DNA of 64,000 nt from contig NZ_CDME01000011.1 of NCBI RefSeq assembly GCF_000826545.1, forward strand, positions 1,502,657 to 1,566,656, in the 5' to 3' direction. The notes under the pieces are model-generated. The model was not told where the DNA came from. It saw nothing but the letters and a program-made list of their open reading frames with translations, and ran no database searches. Positions 50,142 through 58,804 of this stretch are shown here, in pieces. How positions within the stretch are numbered: the first letter of the stretch is position 1; every line of letters starts with the position of its first letter. This DNA comes from Kibdelosporangium sp. MJ126-NF4. Lineage in GTDB: Bacteria; Actinomycetota; Actinomycetes; Mycobacteriales; Pseudonocardiaceae. The position numbers and the translations under genes are program-made.

Positions 50142-51615
50142 ACGTGTAGTCGTCGAGGGGGAACCGTCGGGCGTCGCGGTTGCCGGTGACGACCGGGACG
50201 GGCCGCAGCAGCGCCGCCTCGCCGTGCGGGTTGAAGTAGTAGCTGCGGGCCGATGAGCAGTTCCCGTGATAGAACACGGAATCCCCGAGCCTGCGGGTCA
50301 TCCGGGCGAGGAAGTCGTCGTTGGCCTGCTGGGTGACCTCGAAGGTGGTCGCACCGCGGCGGCGCATCTCGCCGAACAGCCGGGCGACGTGCTTCATCTG
50401 GGTCTCGATCGTCCAGAAGAAGGACAGCCCGGTGTAGGAGTACGGACTGTTGAGGCTGATCAGGTTCGGGAACTGCGGCATCGTGACGCCCTCGTAGGAC
50501 TGGAACCTGGTTTCCCGCCACCACTTGCCCAGGTTCCGCCCTTCCTTGCCGATGATCTCGATCGCCGGGAAGTTGGTCTCCCACAGGTCGAAGCCGGTCG
50601 CGAGGACGAGCAGGTCGATCTCGGTCGTCTGCCCGTCGGCCGTGGTGATGGCGTTCGGCCGGACCAGTTCGATCGTCGAGGTCTGCAGGCTCACGTGTGG
50701 TTGGTTGAACGTGCGGAAGTAGCTGTTGGAGAACGTGGGCCGCTTGCAGCCGAACGAGTAGCGGGGAGTCAGCTTGCGCCGGGTCTCCGGATCGCGGACC
50801 TGGGCACGCAGGTGCGCGCGGGCCAGCAGTTCGGCGCCGCGGGCAGCCAGGCGGGCCTGCCGGTAGTGCAGCACGCCCACGGTCGACAACGCTTCCAGCG
50901 CGGCGGAGTTGACCAGCCGAGCGGCGCGCTGCACGGCAGGGAAGGCCGAGAACAGGCGGCGCACCGGCTTGGGGATCCGGGTGTCCACCTTCGGTACCAC
51001 CCAGATCGGGGTGCGCTGGTAGACCGTGAGCTCGTCGACCTTCGCGGCGAGCTCCGGGATGAGCTGTACCGCGGTCGCGCCCGTGCCGATGATCGCGGCC
51101 CGCTTGCCCTCCAGCGGGTAGTCGTAGTCCCAGTCTGCGCTGTGGATGACCTTCCCGGCGAACGTGTCGATGCCGGGGATGTCCGGCGTCTTGGGCTGGG
51201 ACAGGAACCCGGTCGCGGTGAAGAGATAACGGGCCGACAGCGGCTCGGCACCGTCCACACTGACCAGCCAGCGTTGGGCGTCCTCGTCCCACCGCGCGCC
51301 GGTGACGGTGGTGTTGAACCGCATGCGGCGGCGCAGGTCGTACTTGTCGGCGACGTGCTCCGCGTATCGCTTGAGCTCCGCGCCGGGCGCGAACAGCCGC
51401 GACCAGTTCGGGTTGGGCTCGAAGGAGTACGAGTACGTCACCGACGCGATGTCCACCGCCAGTCCCGGATACCGGTTGACGTGCCAGGTGCCGCCGAGGT
51501 CGGTCTCGCGGTCGAGGATCACGTAGTCGCCGATGCCGAGCCGGTCGAGCTGGATGGCGGCGCCCATGCCGCCGAAGCCCGCTCCGATGATCACCGCTTC
51601 GTGTTGTGCGGTCAT
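50080..51615 (-). CDS. Flavin-containing (Baeyer-Villiger-like) monooxygenase
   Basis: A 511-residue class B-type flavoprotein: AVIIGAGFGGMGAAIQLDRLG as FAD loop, GGTWHVNRYPGLAVD, AAIIGTGATAVQLIPELA as NADP loop, and FAGKVIHSADWDYD in the place of the Baeyer-Villiger fingerprint FxGxxxHxxxWP, with D for P. LVLATGFDLW closes the fold. It oxygenates ketones or fatty/steroid-like substrates. ATGA overlap with the SDR gene makes it third in the patatin-SDR-monooxygenase operon. Such trios with TetR control are found for lipid or steroid catabolism. Confidence 0.92.
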   Translation of the reverse strand: MTAQHEAVIIGAGFGGMGAAIQLDRLGIGDYVILDRETDLGGTWHVNRYPGLAVDIASVTYSYSFEPNPNWSRLFAPGAELKRYAEHVADKYDLRRRMRFNTTVTGARWDEDAQRWLVSVDGAEPLSARYLFTATGFLSQPKTPDIPGIDTFAGKVIHSADWDYDYPLEGKRAAIIGTGATAVQLIPELAAKVDELTVYQRTPIWVVPKVDTRIPKPVRRLFSAFPAVQRAARLVNSAALEALSTVGVLHYRQARLAARGAELLARAHLRAQVRDPETRRKLTPRYSFGCKRPTFSNSYFRTFNQPHVSLQTSTIELVRPNAITTADGQTTEIDLLVLATGFDLWETNFPAIEIIGKEGRNLGKWWRETRFQSYEGVTMPQFPNLISLNSPYSYTGLSFFWTIETQMKHVARLFGEMRRRGATTFEVTQQANDDFLARMTRRLGDSVFYHGNCSSARSYYFNPHGEAALLRPVPVVTGNRDARRFPLDDYTFTAAEPRSPVPLRRGIVRGG

Positions 51616-52478
51616 GATGCCGCTCCTTGGTTGCGGGACTGGGTCTGGCCGTCGATGGCGCGCTGGTAGGCATCCCTGGTGACCGCGTCGACGGACGTGA
51701 GGCCACGGCGGTCACCGAGTGCCTTCCGGGCGAGCCGCATCACCGGCTCGGGCGTGACCGCGGACAACAGGTCCCACCCGGCAAGGTAACCCGGCACCGG
51801 GATCTCGGCACGTCGGCGGGACACGCTGCGGACGATCGCGCGGGCGACATCGTCGGGGTCGACCGTCGGCATCCCGTGGCCGAGCGGGATGCCTGAGGAC
51901 AGCCGGGTGCGTACGGCCGAGGGCAGGACAGCGCTGACGCTCACCCCGGTGTCCGCGTACTCCTCACGAATAGCAAGGGACAGCCCGAGCGCGGCGAACT
52001 TGCTGGCGTTGTACACCGCCAGGCCGGGGACCGGGAACTTGCCTGCCATGGACGCGACGTTGACCACGTGCCCCCGCGTGCGGCCGATCATGTGCGGCAG
52101 CACCGTCCGCATGCCGTTGATCAGGCCCCAGACGTTGACGTCGATCGTGGTCGCGCTGGTGGCGTCCGGTTCGTCGATGAAGTCGCCGATCGGCATCACC
52201 CCGGCGTTGTTCACCAGCACGTCGATCCGGTCGTGCTGGTCGATCGCGGCCTGGGCGAACGCCCTGAACGAGTCGCGTTCGGTGACGTCCAACGGATGCG
52301 CGTGCGCCGAGGGCCCGATCTCGCGTGCTGTCGTCGCGGCGACGTCCACGTCCAGGTCACCGAGCCACACGGTTGCGCCGCGCTCGGCGAACAGCCGAGC
52401 CGCGGCGGCGCCGATGCCCCGGCCACCGCCGGTCACCAGCACCACGGCATCGTTGAGTTTGATGGACGGGTACCTCAT
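51612..52478 (-). CDS. Short-chain dehydrogenase/reductase
   Basis: A 288-residue SDR: VVLVTGGGRGIGAAAARLF, NNAGVMP, Ser in NVASMAGKF, and YNASKFAALG with the catalytic Tyr and Lys. The C-terminal part is longer than FabG (GYLAGWDLLSAVTPEPVMRLARKALG), as in actinobacterial SDRs linked to monooxygenases. The ATG at 52478 overlaps the patatin stop (ATGA) and its own stop overlaps the monooxygenase start. The frame continues far upstream inside the patatin gene but without similarity. Confidence 0.93.
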   Translation of the reverse strand: MRYPSIKLNDAVVLVTGGGRGIGAAAARLFAERGATVWLGDLDVDVAATTAREIGPSAHAHPLDVTERDSFRAFAQAAIDQHDRIDVLVNNAGVMPIGDFIDEPDATSATTIDVNVWGLINGMRTVLPHMIGRTRGHVVNVASMAGKFPVPGLAVYNASKFAALGLSLAIREEYADTGVSVSAVLPSAVRTRLSSGIPLGHGMPTVDPDDVARAIVRSVSRRRAEIPVPGYLAGWDLLSAVTPEPVMRLARKALGDRRGLTSVDAVTRDAYQRAIDGQTQSRNQGAAS

Positions 52479-53407
52479 CGCGTGCCTCCAAGGGGAGCAC
52501 CGAGTCGTTGGGGCACGTTGGCCAGCGCGGTGCGCATACCGGACAGTCGACGCCGTGGGTTCATGAAGTTCGGGCCCATCGCCGCGAGTTCGGCCGTGGA
52601 CGGGCAGATCACCGTGACCCGCGCGCCGTCCGCCGCGAGCGCCGCGACCTCGCGGGCCAGGCCGCGGCTCATCGGCCTGCGCATCAGACCTTCCAGCAGG
52701 CCTCCGACGCCGCTGACCCGGGAACCGTCGTCCGTGGCCATCGGCGCGAGCACCACGACCTCGTCCAGGTTCTGGCCGATCAGCAGGTCCGCGGACGCCG
52801 TCGACGCGACGCCACCGTCCAAATAGGAGCGCCCGTCGACGCGTACCGGCGGGTACCAGCCGGGGACCGCCCACGAGGCGCGCACCGCGTCCCGCAACGC
52901 CACCCGTGGCGCGTCCGCTGACCCGAATGCCGTCCGCTCGCCGGTCTTGGCGTCCATCGCGACCACCCACACCGCCGGATGCCGAACCCAAGCGTCGTCT
53001 TTCACGAGGTCATCCACCAGCGCGTCCAGGAACGCCGGATTCGTGCGGCCGGTGGGCGCGAGCCCGGTCATGGTCATCAGTCCGGCCCGGTCGCGTCGCC
53101 CGGCCTTGACCAACGACCACGATCCGCCGAGTGCGGGGAAGGCGGGAAGGGCGGCGGGTGGCTCGGTGAAGAACCGCCGCACGGACTCACGCGCGGCTTC
53201 CTGCCCGCGCTGCCCGGCCACCAGTTCCTCGGTGCCGACTCCCGAACCCAGCATGGTGGCCAGGCTCGCGCCACCGGACGTCCCGACGATCACCGCCGCG
53301 TCCCGTGGGTCCCAGCCCCAGTGTTCCTGGACGGCCGCCAGCGCGCCGACCTGCCAGGCACTGCCGACAGTGCCGCCACAGCCGAGCACCAAACCGCGTC
53401 GCGTCAT
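52475..53407 (-). CDS. Patatin-like phospholipase
   Basis: A 310-residue patatin: oxyanion loop GCGGTVGSAW, nucleophile Ser in VGTSGGASLAT (GxSxG), and catalytic Asp in YLDGGVASTASADLL (DGG). It is probably a lipid esterase. It opens the three-gene leftward operon and is divergent from the TetR gene across 69 bases holding a perfect palindrome. ATG at 53407. Confidence 0.92.
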   Translation of the reverse strand: MTRRGLVLGCGGTVGSAWQVGALAAVQEHWGWDPRDAAVIVGTSGGASLATMLGSGVGTEELVAGQRGQEAARESVRRFFTEPPAALPAFPALGGSWSLVKAGRRDRAGLMTMTGLAPTGRTNPAFLDALVDDLVKDDAWVRHPAVWVVAMDAKTGERTAFGSADAPRVALRDAVRASWAVPGWYPPVRVDGRSYLDGGVASTASADLLIGQNLDEVVVLAPMATDDGSRVSGVGGLLEGLMRRPMSRGLAREVAALAADGARVTVICPSTAELAAMGPNFMNPRRRLSGMRTALANVPQRLGAPLGGTR

Positions 53408-53420
53408 TGCGCCTCCAGCT

Positions 53421-53439
53421 CAGATACAGTCTGTATCTG
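53421..53439. promoter_or_regulatory. TetR-type operator, perfect 19-bp palindrome
   Basis: CAGATACAGTCTGTATCTG is palindromic over all 9+9 arms around one T. It lies 13 bases upstream of the patatin ATG and 37 bases before the TetR GTG, in the shared promoter region. Confidence 0.85.
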
Positions 53440-53476
53440 GATTCGGAGAGTATGCGTAGTCGGGTAGGGTGTCAAC

Positions 53477-54073
53477 GTGCCGAGACTGACGCGCGCCGAG
53501 AGCCAGGCGCGGACCAGGGCCCGACTGCTGGAAGTCGCGGGCGAGCTGTTCCTGCGCGACGGGTATGCGACGACCTCGCTGGAGAAGGTGGCGGACGCCG
53601 CCGGATACACCAGGGGAGCGGTCTACTCGAACTTCCGCAACAAGGACGAGCTCTGCATGGCGGTGCTCGACGAGATCAGGGCGCGCCGCGTCGAGGACAT
53701 CCTGGCCATCCTGCGGGCGGACACACTGGAGGAACGCGTCCACCTGTTCGAGGTGTGGGCCGAGCAGGTGGTCGGCGATCCCGGCTGGACGAGGCTCGAG
53801 CTGGAGTTCGGTGTCCAGGCCAGCGCCGACGAGACGCTCAGGGAGGAACTGGCCACCCGGATCGTCGCGCTGTGCGATCTGATCGCGCAGGGCGTCAAGA
53901 GCTTCGAGGACACCGACGGCATCAACCTGAGGATGCCCGCCGACCAGATCGGCGTCGCCATGCTCAGCCTCGGCGTGGGACTGGGGGTGTTCCGCTCGGT
54001 CGAGCCCAAGCTGCCGATCGGCGCGCTTGTGAACACCTTGCGCGTGCTGGTCGGAATCCCGGTCCAGAGCTAA
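53477..54073 (+). CDS. TetR-family transcriptional repressor
   Basis: A 198-residue TetR: RTRARLLEVAGELFLRDGYATTSLEKVADAAGYTRGAVYSNFRNKDEL is the DNA-binding domain; the rest is a helical ligand domain with LGVGLGVFRSVEPKLP near the end. It most likely binds the palindrome at 53421 and controls the patatin-SDR-monooxygenase operon plus itself. GTG start at 53477. Its TAA overlaps the stop of the convergent epimerase gene. Confidence 0.93.
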   Translation: MPRLTRAESQARTRARLLEVAGELFLRDGYATTSLEKVADAAGYTRGAVYSNFRNKDELCMAVLDEIRARRVEDILAILRADTLEERVHLFEVWAEQVVGDPGWTRLELEFGVQASADETLREELATRIVALCDLIAQGVKSFEDTDGINLRMPADQIGVAMLSLGVGLGVFRSVEPKLPIGALVNTLRVLVGIPVQS

Positions 54074-54915
54074 AGAGTCGCGAAACCGGCCCGCCAGGAC
54101 GGCCACTGTGGCGTCCAGCCCAACTTCTGGCGCGCGTACTGGTTGTCGGCGCCACGCGCCCAATCCGCACGCGGAGCATCCGACCGGGACGGTTCAGGCG
54201 CGCCGACCGCCTGGCAGAACACGGGCGTCCAGTCGTAGCCCGCTGCGGGTTCGTCGTCGCAGACGTTCACGAAACCGGTCGGCCACTCCAGCGCCGACAC
54301 CGCCGCGGCCGCCGCGTCGTCCACGTGGACGAAGCTGGTGACGTCCGCGTACGCGGGCAGCTCGCCCTTCGCGGCCACCTCCGCCATCAGCGCGTCGCGC
54401 GTGTACCAGGTGTCCGGGCCGTAGAAGAGGCCGTAGCGCAGGACCACCCACTCCGGTATCCGCTGAACGGTTTTCTCCAGCGTGTCCACCGCGCGCACGG
54501 TGTCGAGCCGGTCGGACGCCGCCGCCAGGTCGAGCGGGACGTCCTCGGTGGCCGGTTCGATGCCCGGTTCGTAGGTCCAGGAGATGCTCTGCGCGATGAT
54601 CCGCCGCACGCCCGCGCCGATGGCCGCGTCGACCAGGTTGCGGGTGCCTTCCTCACGGACTCTGGCGTTCGCCGCCCTGCTGCCGTCGCTGAGGTCGGTC
54701 AGCTGGTGCATCACGACGTCCGGCCGCGCCGCCCTGACCGCGTCTGCCAGCGCGTCCCGGTCGTAGACGTCCACGACACTGACCTCGGCGCCCAGGCTCG
54801 CCAGCAGGTCCGACGCGCGCCGGGTCGCCCCGATCACCCGGTGTCCCTGACTGGTCAGCAACGAGGTCACCCGGCGACCGACCACACCGGAGGCACCCGC
54901 GAGGAAGATCCGCAT
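54070..54915 (-). CDS. NAD(P)-dependent epimerase/dehydratase-like protein
   Basis: A 281-residue extended-SDR protein: IFLAGASGVVGRRVTSLLTSQG cofactor loop, VVDVYDRDAL, SISWTYEPG, LRYGLFYGPDTWY and SFVHVDDAAAAAVSAL. The classical YxxxK is not evident (SISWTYEPG occupies the place), which is common in the actinobacterial subgroup that works as reductases of unknown substrate. ATG at 54915. It lies between divergent or convergent neighbours and seems monocistronic. Confidence 0.88.
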   Translation of the reverse strand: MRIFLAGASGVVGRRVTSLLTSQGHRVIGATRRASDLLASLGAEVSVVDVYDRDALADAVRAARPDVVMHQLTDLSDGSRAANARVREEGTRNLVDAAIGAGVRRIIAQSISWTYEPGIEPATEDVPLDLAAASDRLDTVRAVDTLEKTVQRIPEWVVLRYGLFYGPDTWYTRDALMAEVAAKGELPAYADVTSFVHVDDAAAAAVSALEWPTGFVNVCDDEPAAGYDWTPVFCQAVGAPEPSRSDAPRADWARGADNQYARQKLGWTPQWPSWRAGFATL

Positions 54916-54982
54916 GCCGCCCAACCTACGTCCGGCGCACCGCTCAGGCGTGGTCCAGTCGCCGGGCGATTTCGTGTGCCGG

Positions 54983-56461
54983 TCACGCCCTGACCAGGAA
55001 CTGGCCCAGCACACCGGGTACGGCCTCGTCGGCGAACGCCATGCCGTCGGTCATGATGACGTCCTTCACGGGGTACCCGCCCCGGCCGCCCGCGGTGATC
55101 GCGGTCAGCGTGCACAGCCCGGACCGGCGGTGGAAGGCCCACTGGTCGACCTTCCAGCCGAGCAGGCCGTCCCGGCGCAGCGCGATCGTGCGGCGCTTGA
55201 GCGTGCCGTGCCGCGTCACGAGATACCGCCCGGTGAGACCGTGCCCGAGGTTGCGGTACGCGTCGAGCGCGAACAGCACACCTGCCGGGTACAGCACGAG
55301 CGCGGACATCCACGCGACGTGCAGCAGGACCGTGGTGGTCAGCGCGCCGAGCAACGCCAACGCGCCCACGGCACCCGTCGCGATGAGCATCGCCCAACGC
55401 AGCCGCCTCCCTCGCGCGAGCGTGGTGTGCGCGACGAGCCGGACCGACTTCGTTGGCGCTTGTTCTTCGCGCAGCACCTCGGCGGCGACCCGGTGTGCCT
55501 CGCCGATTGGCGCGGGCGGCAGCAGCGCACTGGTGTTGTAGACGCTGTTCTCCTCCTCCACGGTGCCCGCGCCCGTCGCCACCGCGTACGTGTACGCGCC
55601 GCCGCCCCAGCGCAGCAGCAACGGCTCGGCGACCTCCACACCGCGCAGCCGTTCCTCCTCCAGCGTCACCGACCTGGTCACGAACAACCCGCGCGCGGCC
55701 CGCAGCGCACCGCCGGATTCCCGTGTCAGCCGGAAGTTCCACCACATCTCCACCGACAGCCCGAGCGCGCCGACCACCCCGACCAGCAGCGTGCCCACGA
55801 CAGTCACGATCAGCACGGGCGCTAGCGGAACACCGGACAGCCAGCGGAACAGCGCGGGGATGAGCTCCTTGTCGGGGTTGGCGCCGATCGTGTCGAGCGC
55901 CTTGTAGACCACACCGATCGCGCCGCCGCCGAGCGCCGCCACCCAGATCGACAGCGGTGCGTACCTGATCCACCGCCAGTCGCCGGTCGCGATGGTCGTC
56001 GCGTCGCTGGTGTGGCTGCGCAGGATCAGGCCCGTGCGCATCCGGTCGGCTTCCGGCACGGCCACAGCGTCCAGCGTGAGCACTGCCTTGGCGCTTGTGC
56101 CGAGGCGGTGACCGGTGCCGATCCGTACGGTCGCGATGCCGAAGATCCGGTGCAGCGGGTTGGCGGTCACGTCGACGCTGCGGATGCGTTGCCGTGGAAT
56201 GGATCGGTGCGAACGGACCAACACCCCGGTGGTCAGTTCGAGCATGTCACCGCTGACGCGGTAGCGGGTCTTGAACCAGCGGAATCCCTCGTAGCCGACC
56301 ACGGCCAGCGCCACGCCACAGGCCGAGGCGGGCAGCCACCATGCCGCGTCCCGCCACCACATCACCGCCAGCGTCGCGATCAGCAGCGCCACGATCCATG
56401 CGCCGTTCGACCACACCACGCGCCGGTCGAGCCGTTGCCACACCGACTCTTCGGTGTTCAT
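54983..56461 (-). CDS. PH-domain (YdbT-like) membrane protein, large
   Basis: A 492-residue protein with three bacterial PH-like (bPH2) units and membrane pairs: VWSNGAWIVALLIATLAVMWW, WWLPASACGVALAVVGY, then YRVSGDMLELTTGVLVRSHRSIPRQRIRSVDV typical of YdbS/YdbT. RLTRESGGALRAARGLFVTRSVTLEEERLRGVEV and FHRRSGLCTLTAITAGG repeat the pattern. Function is unknown; membrane homeostasis or resistance is sometimes suggested. ATG at 56461 within a 4-base overlap with the smaller PH gene, the normal YdbS-YdbT arrangement. Confidence 0.88.
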   Translation of the reverse strand: MNTEESVWQRLDRRVVWSNGAWIVALLIATLAVMWWRDAAWWLPASACGVALAVVGYEGFRWFKTRYRVSGDMLELTTGVLVRSHRSIPRQRIRSVDVTANPLHRIFGIATVRIGTGHRLGTSAKAVLTLDAVAVPEADRMRTGLILRSHTSDATTIATGDWRWIRYAPLSIWVAALGGGAIGVVYKALDTIGANPDKELIPALFRWLSGVPLAPVLIVTVVGTLLVGVVGALGLSVEMWWNFRLTRESGGALRAARGLFVTRSVTLEEERLRGVEVAEPLLLRWGGGAYTYAVATGAGTVEEENSVYNTSALLPPAPIGEAHRVAAEVLREEQAPTKSVRLVAHTTLARGRRLRWAMLIATGAVGALALLGALTTTVLLHVAWMSALVLYPAGVLFALDAYRNLGHGLTGRYLVTRHGTLKRRTIALRRDGLLGWKVDQWAFHRRSGLCTLTAITAGGRGGYPVKDVIMTDGMAFADEAVPGVLGQFLVRA

Positions 56462-56955
56462 GTCGCGTCTCCCTGCGTGCCAGGGGTGAGCACGACCAAC
56501 TGCTCGACGAGCGTGCGCGCGAACTCGTGGTCCAGTCCGTCGATCCGGATCGGCCCGGCGGCCGACGCCGTCGTGATGGTCACCGCCGACAGCTTGAAGA
56601 CCTGTTGCAGCGGCCCCCGGACGGTGTCGACGGTCTGGATCCGGGACAGCGGCGCCACCCGCCAGGTCTGCCTGATCCAGCCGGACCGGGTGTAGACCGC
56701 GTCGCCGGTGACCTCCCACCGGTGCACCCGATACCGCCACACAGGCAGCACCAGTGTGACGACCAGGCCGGGAACACCGATCAGCGCGGCACTCAGCAGC
56801 AGCCACTGCCTCGCGGGCGTGATCAGCACTGCCAGCAGGACCAACACCAGCACCGGCGATAACGCTGCCAGCAGCGTCTGTGTCGTCCACCAGCCGACCG
56901 CGCGCCGTTCCACCAGGTTGCTCGGCGGTCGCAGCGTGATCTCGTGGTTGTCCAT
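56458..56955 (-). CDS. PH-domain (YdbS-like) membrane protein, small
   Basis: A 165-residue protein: two membrane segments (TQTLLAALSPVLVLVLLAVLI; WLLLSAALIGVPGLVVTLVL) and one bPH2 domain (YRVHRWEVTGDAVYTRSGWIRQTWRVAPLSRIQTVDTVRGPLQQVF). It pairs with the larger protein. GGGGAGGCGGAGAC precedes the ATG. The short dyad at 56975-56993 lies in its promoter region. Confidence 0.88.
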   Translation of the reverse strand: MDNHEITLRPPSNLVERRAVGWWTTQTLLAALSPVLVLVLLAVLITPARQWLLLSAALIGVPGLVVTLVLPVWRYRVHRWEVTGDAVYTRSGWIRQTWRVAPLSRIQTVDTVRGPLQQVFKLSAVTITTASAAGPIRIDGLDHEFARTLVEQLVVLTPGTQGDAT

Positions 56956-56974
56956 GTCTCCGCCTCCCCTCAGT

Positions 56975-56993
56975 TGCTAGCGTGAGACTAGCA
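56975..56993. promoter_or_regulatory. Short dyad upstream of the PH-protein operon
   Basis: TGCTAG-N7-CTAGCA, 20 bases before the PH-protein ATG, next to an AT-rich ATATAGATAT stretch. It may be an operator or overlap a promoter element. Confidence 0.4.
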
Positions 56994-57128
56994 TATAGAT
57001 ATCAGTTTTTTGACCGGCTCCGAAACGCTGTTCTGGTACGCGTTCGGGGCCGAACGTGTTGACGGTGCCCTCGGGGTCCGTTATTGCCAGTGGTGTCGTT
57101 ACAACGGCTGTCGACCTGGGGGCGGAAC

Positions 57129-57371
57129 ATGGAGTCTGTGGAGCATGACGGCGAAACGAAGAGAACGAGGAAAGGTGCGTTGAGCATGGCGGAACGCCGG
57201 GTCGCGGACCTCGCCGCAACCGGGCACCGCAACCGGGAGATCAGCGTGAAGCTGCACATCACCGTCAGCACGGTGGAGCAGCACCTCACACGGGTCTACC
57301 GCAAGCTCCGCATCCCCAACCGGGCCGCGCTGCGGGAGCGGCTGGGCGCCCACTACTCGGCGGAGTCCTGA
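57129..57371 (+). CDS. LuxR-type HTH-only mini-regulator
   Basis: An 80-residue protein consisting of a GerE/LuxR helix-turn-helix (SMAERRVADLAATGHRNREISVKLHITVSTVEQHLTRVYRKLRIPNRAAL) with no receiver or ligand domain. The ATG at 57129 follows GGGGGCGGAAC. Without a sensing domain it could be a constitutive activator, need a partner, or be the C-terminal relic of a larger regulator; nothing upstream looks like a lost receiver. A second mini-protein of the same family is at 61321. Confidence 0.82.
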   Translation: MESVEHDGETKRTRKGALSMAERRVADLAATGHRNREISVKLHITVSTVEQHLTRVYRKLRIPNRAALRERLGAHYSAES

Positions 57372-57446
57372 CCGGCGCGCACTCCACCCGGTTCTCCACC
57401 TGACGATGGTCCGAATCCACCCGGGTTCGTTCGTACGGTCCGTGCC

Positions 57447-57629
57447 ATGGACAAGGACAAGCTGATCAAGCTGGCCGCGGACAAGGCGCAGGAAGCCGTA
57501 CGAGGAGGCAAGGTGAACACGAAGGCGCTGGTCGCTCTGGTGGTGCTGGCACTGGTGGTGCTCGCGGGGTTCATCGCCTACCGGCTGATCATGGTTGAGC
57601 TCATCACGACCATCAGCGATCATCGCTGA
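57447..57629 (+). CDS. Small single-pass membrane protein
   Basis: A 60-residue protein: lysine-rich N-terminus (MDKDKLIKLAADKAQEAVRGGK), one membrane helix (ALVALVVLALVVLAGFIAYRLI) and a short polar end. It lies 38 bases before the next kinase gene and might belong to its transcript. I do not recognise the family. The clear hydrophobic core and start make a real small gene likely. Confidence 0.6.
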   Translation: MDKDKLIKLAADKAQEAVRGGKVNTKALVALVVLALVVLAGFIAYRLIMVELITTISDHR

Positions 57630-57667
57630 CAGTGATCTCACTGCAGGGGATCTCGCCGGAGGGGACG

Positions 57668-58804
57668 ATGCCGAAGCGGACACGGCCGCTGCTGCCGGAC
57701 ACCATCGCGCCCAGCTGGCTCGTGGTGCAGCTGTTCGGCACCCTCTTCGTGGCCGCGACCCTGCTCACCGCGCGGGAGGTCCAGCCGGGGATCTGGGCGG
57801 TCTACGGGGTGTCGGCGGCGTGCTGGGCCGGGTTCGTGGCGACCGCGCACTGGCGACCGGTGACCGCCGCGGTGCTGCTGGCCGCGTCCAGTGTGCTGCC
57901 CGCGGCGGCGCTGGGCTGGGCACAGGACAGCTCAGCGATCCTGCTGAGCGTGATCTCGGTCGGCCGGTTCGCGACGCTGACCGGCCTGAGCGTCGCCGCG
58001 ATCGTGAGCGTGACCGTCCTGGACATGGTGCTGGCGCTCGCCTCCACCGCGTTGGCAGGTGGCCGCATGCTCGACGCGTTCGGCAACGCGGGCATCATGC
58101 TGCTGCTCGGTCTGCTCGGCCTCAACCGCCGCCAGTACGAGATCCAGGCGATCCAGACCGGACGGCTGCTGGAACAGACCAGGCTCGCGCAGGCCGAACA
58201 GGCCCGCGCCGCCGCGCTGGACGAACGAACCCGGCTCGCGCGGGAACTGCACGACGTGCTCGCGCATTCGCTCGGCGCGCTCAGTGTCCAGCTGGAGCTG
58301 GCCGAAGCGCTCGCCGAGAAGTCCGATCTGGACGGTGTGCGGAATGCCGTCCAGCGTTCGCGGCGGCTGGCCAACGCCGGGCTCGTCGAGGCCAGGGAAG
58401 CGGTCGCCGCGCTGCGGCGGGACGTCCTGCCGCTGCCCGACGCGCTCGCGGAACTCGCGGCGGCGCACACGCGTGACCACCAGGTCCCGGTGGACTTCGG
58501 CACCTCGGGCCAGCCGCGGCCGTTGCCGTCGGCGGTGACCGTGTCGCTGGCGGGCGTGTCCCGTGAGGCGCTGACCAACGCGGGCAAGCACGCGCCGGGA
58601 CAGCCGCTCACCATAAGATTGGCGTACGGCAAGGGCATCGTCCGGCTGGCCGTGACGAATCCGTCCTCATCGGACACATCGGCCCCGGTCGGCGGGGGAT
58701 TCGGCCTGACCGGGATGCGGGAACGGCTCGCGCTCGCGGGGGGCAGCCTGACCTCGGGACAGTGCGACGGCCAGTGGCGAGTGGTTGCGGAGGTACCAGG
58801 GTGA
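57668..58804 (+). CDS. NarL-type sensor histidine kinase
   Basis: A 378-residue kinase with four or five N-terminal membrane segments (WLVVQLFGTLFVAATLLTA; AVYGVSAACWAGFVATAHW; AVLLAASSVLPAAALGWA; GLSVAAIVSVTVLDMVLALA), phosphoacceptor helix RLARELHDVLAHSLGALSV, and ATPase motifs SREALTNAGKHAP and GGGFGLTGMRERLALAGG. The ATG at 57668 follows GGAGGGG at 4 bases; a GTG at 57632 is less well placed. Overlaps the regulator gene (GTGA, 58801-58804). Confidence 0.92.
   Translation: MPKRTRPLLPDTIAPSWLVVQLFGTLFVAATLLTAREVQPGIWAVYGVSAACWAGFVATAHWRPVTAAVLLAASSVLPAAALGWAQDSSAILLSVISVGRFATLTGLSVAAIVSVTVLDMVLALASTALAGGRMLDAFGNAGIMLLLGLLGLNRRQYEIQAIQTGRLLEQTRLAQAEQARAAALDERTRLARELHDVLAHSLGALSVQLELAEALAEKSDLDGVRNAVQRSRRLANAGLVEAREAVAALRRDVLPLPDALAELAAAHTRDHQVPVDFGTSGQPRPLPSAVTVSLAGVSREALTNAGKHAPGQPLTIRLAYGKGIVRLAVTNPSSSDTSAPVGGGFGLTGMRERLALAGGSLTSGQCDGQWRVVAEVPG

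Noticed and set aside
50080..53407. Monooxygenase-SDR-patatin operon as polyketide tailoring genes
   Set aside because: It is separated from the cluster by several ordinary genes and an HNH element, has its own TetR control, and matches lipid-catabolic trios.
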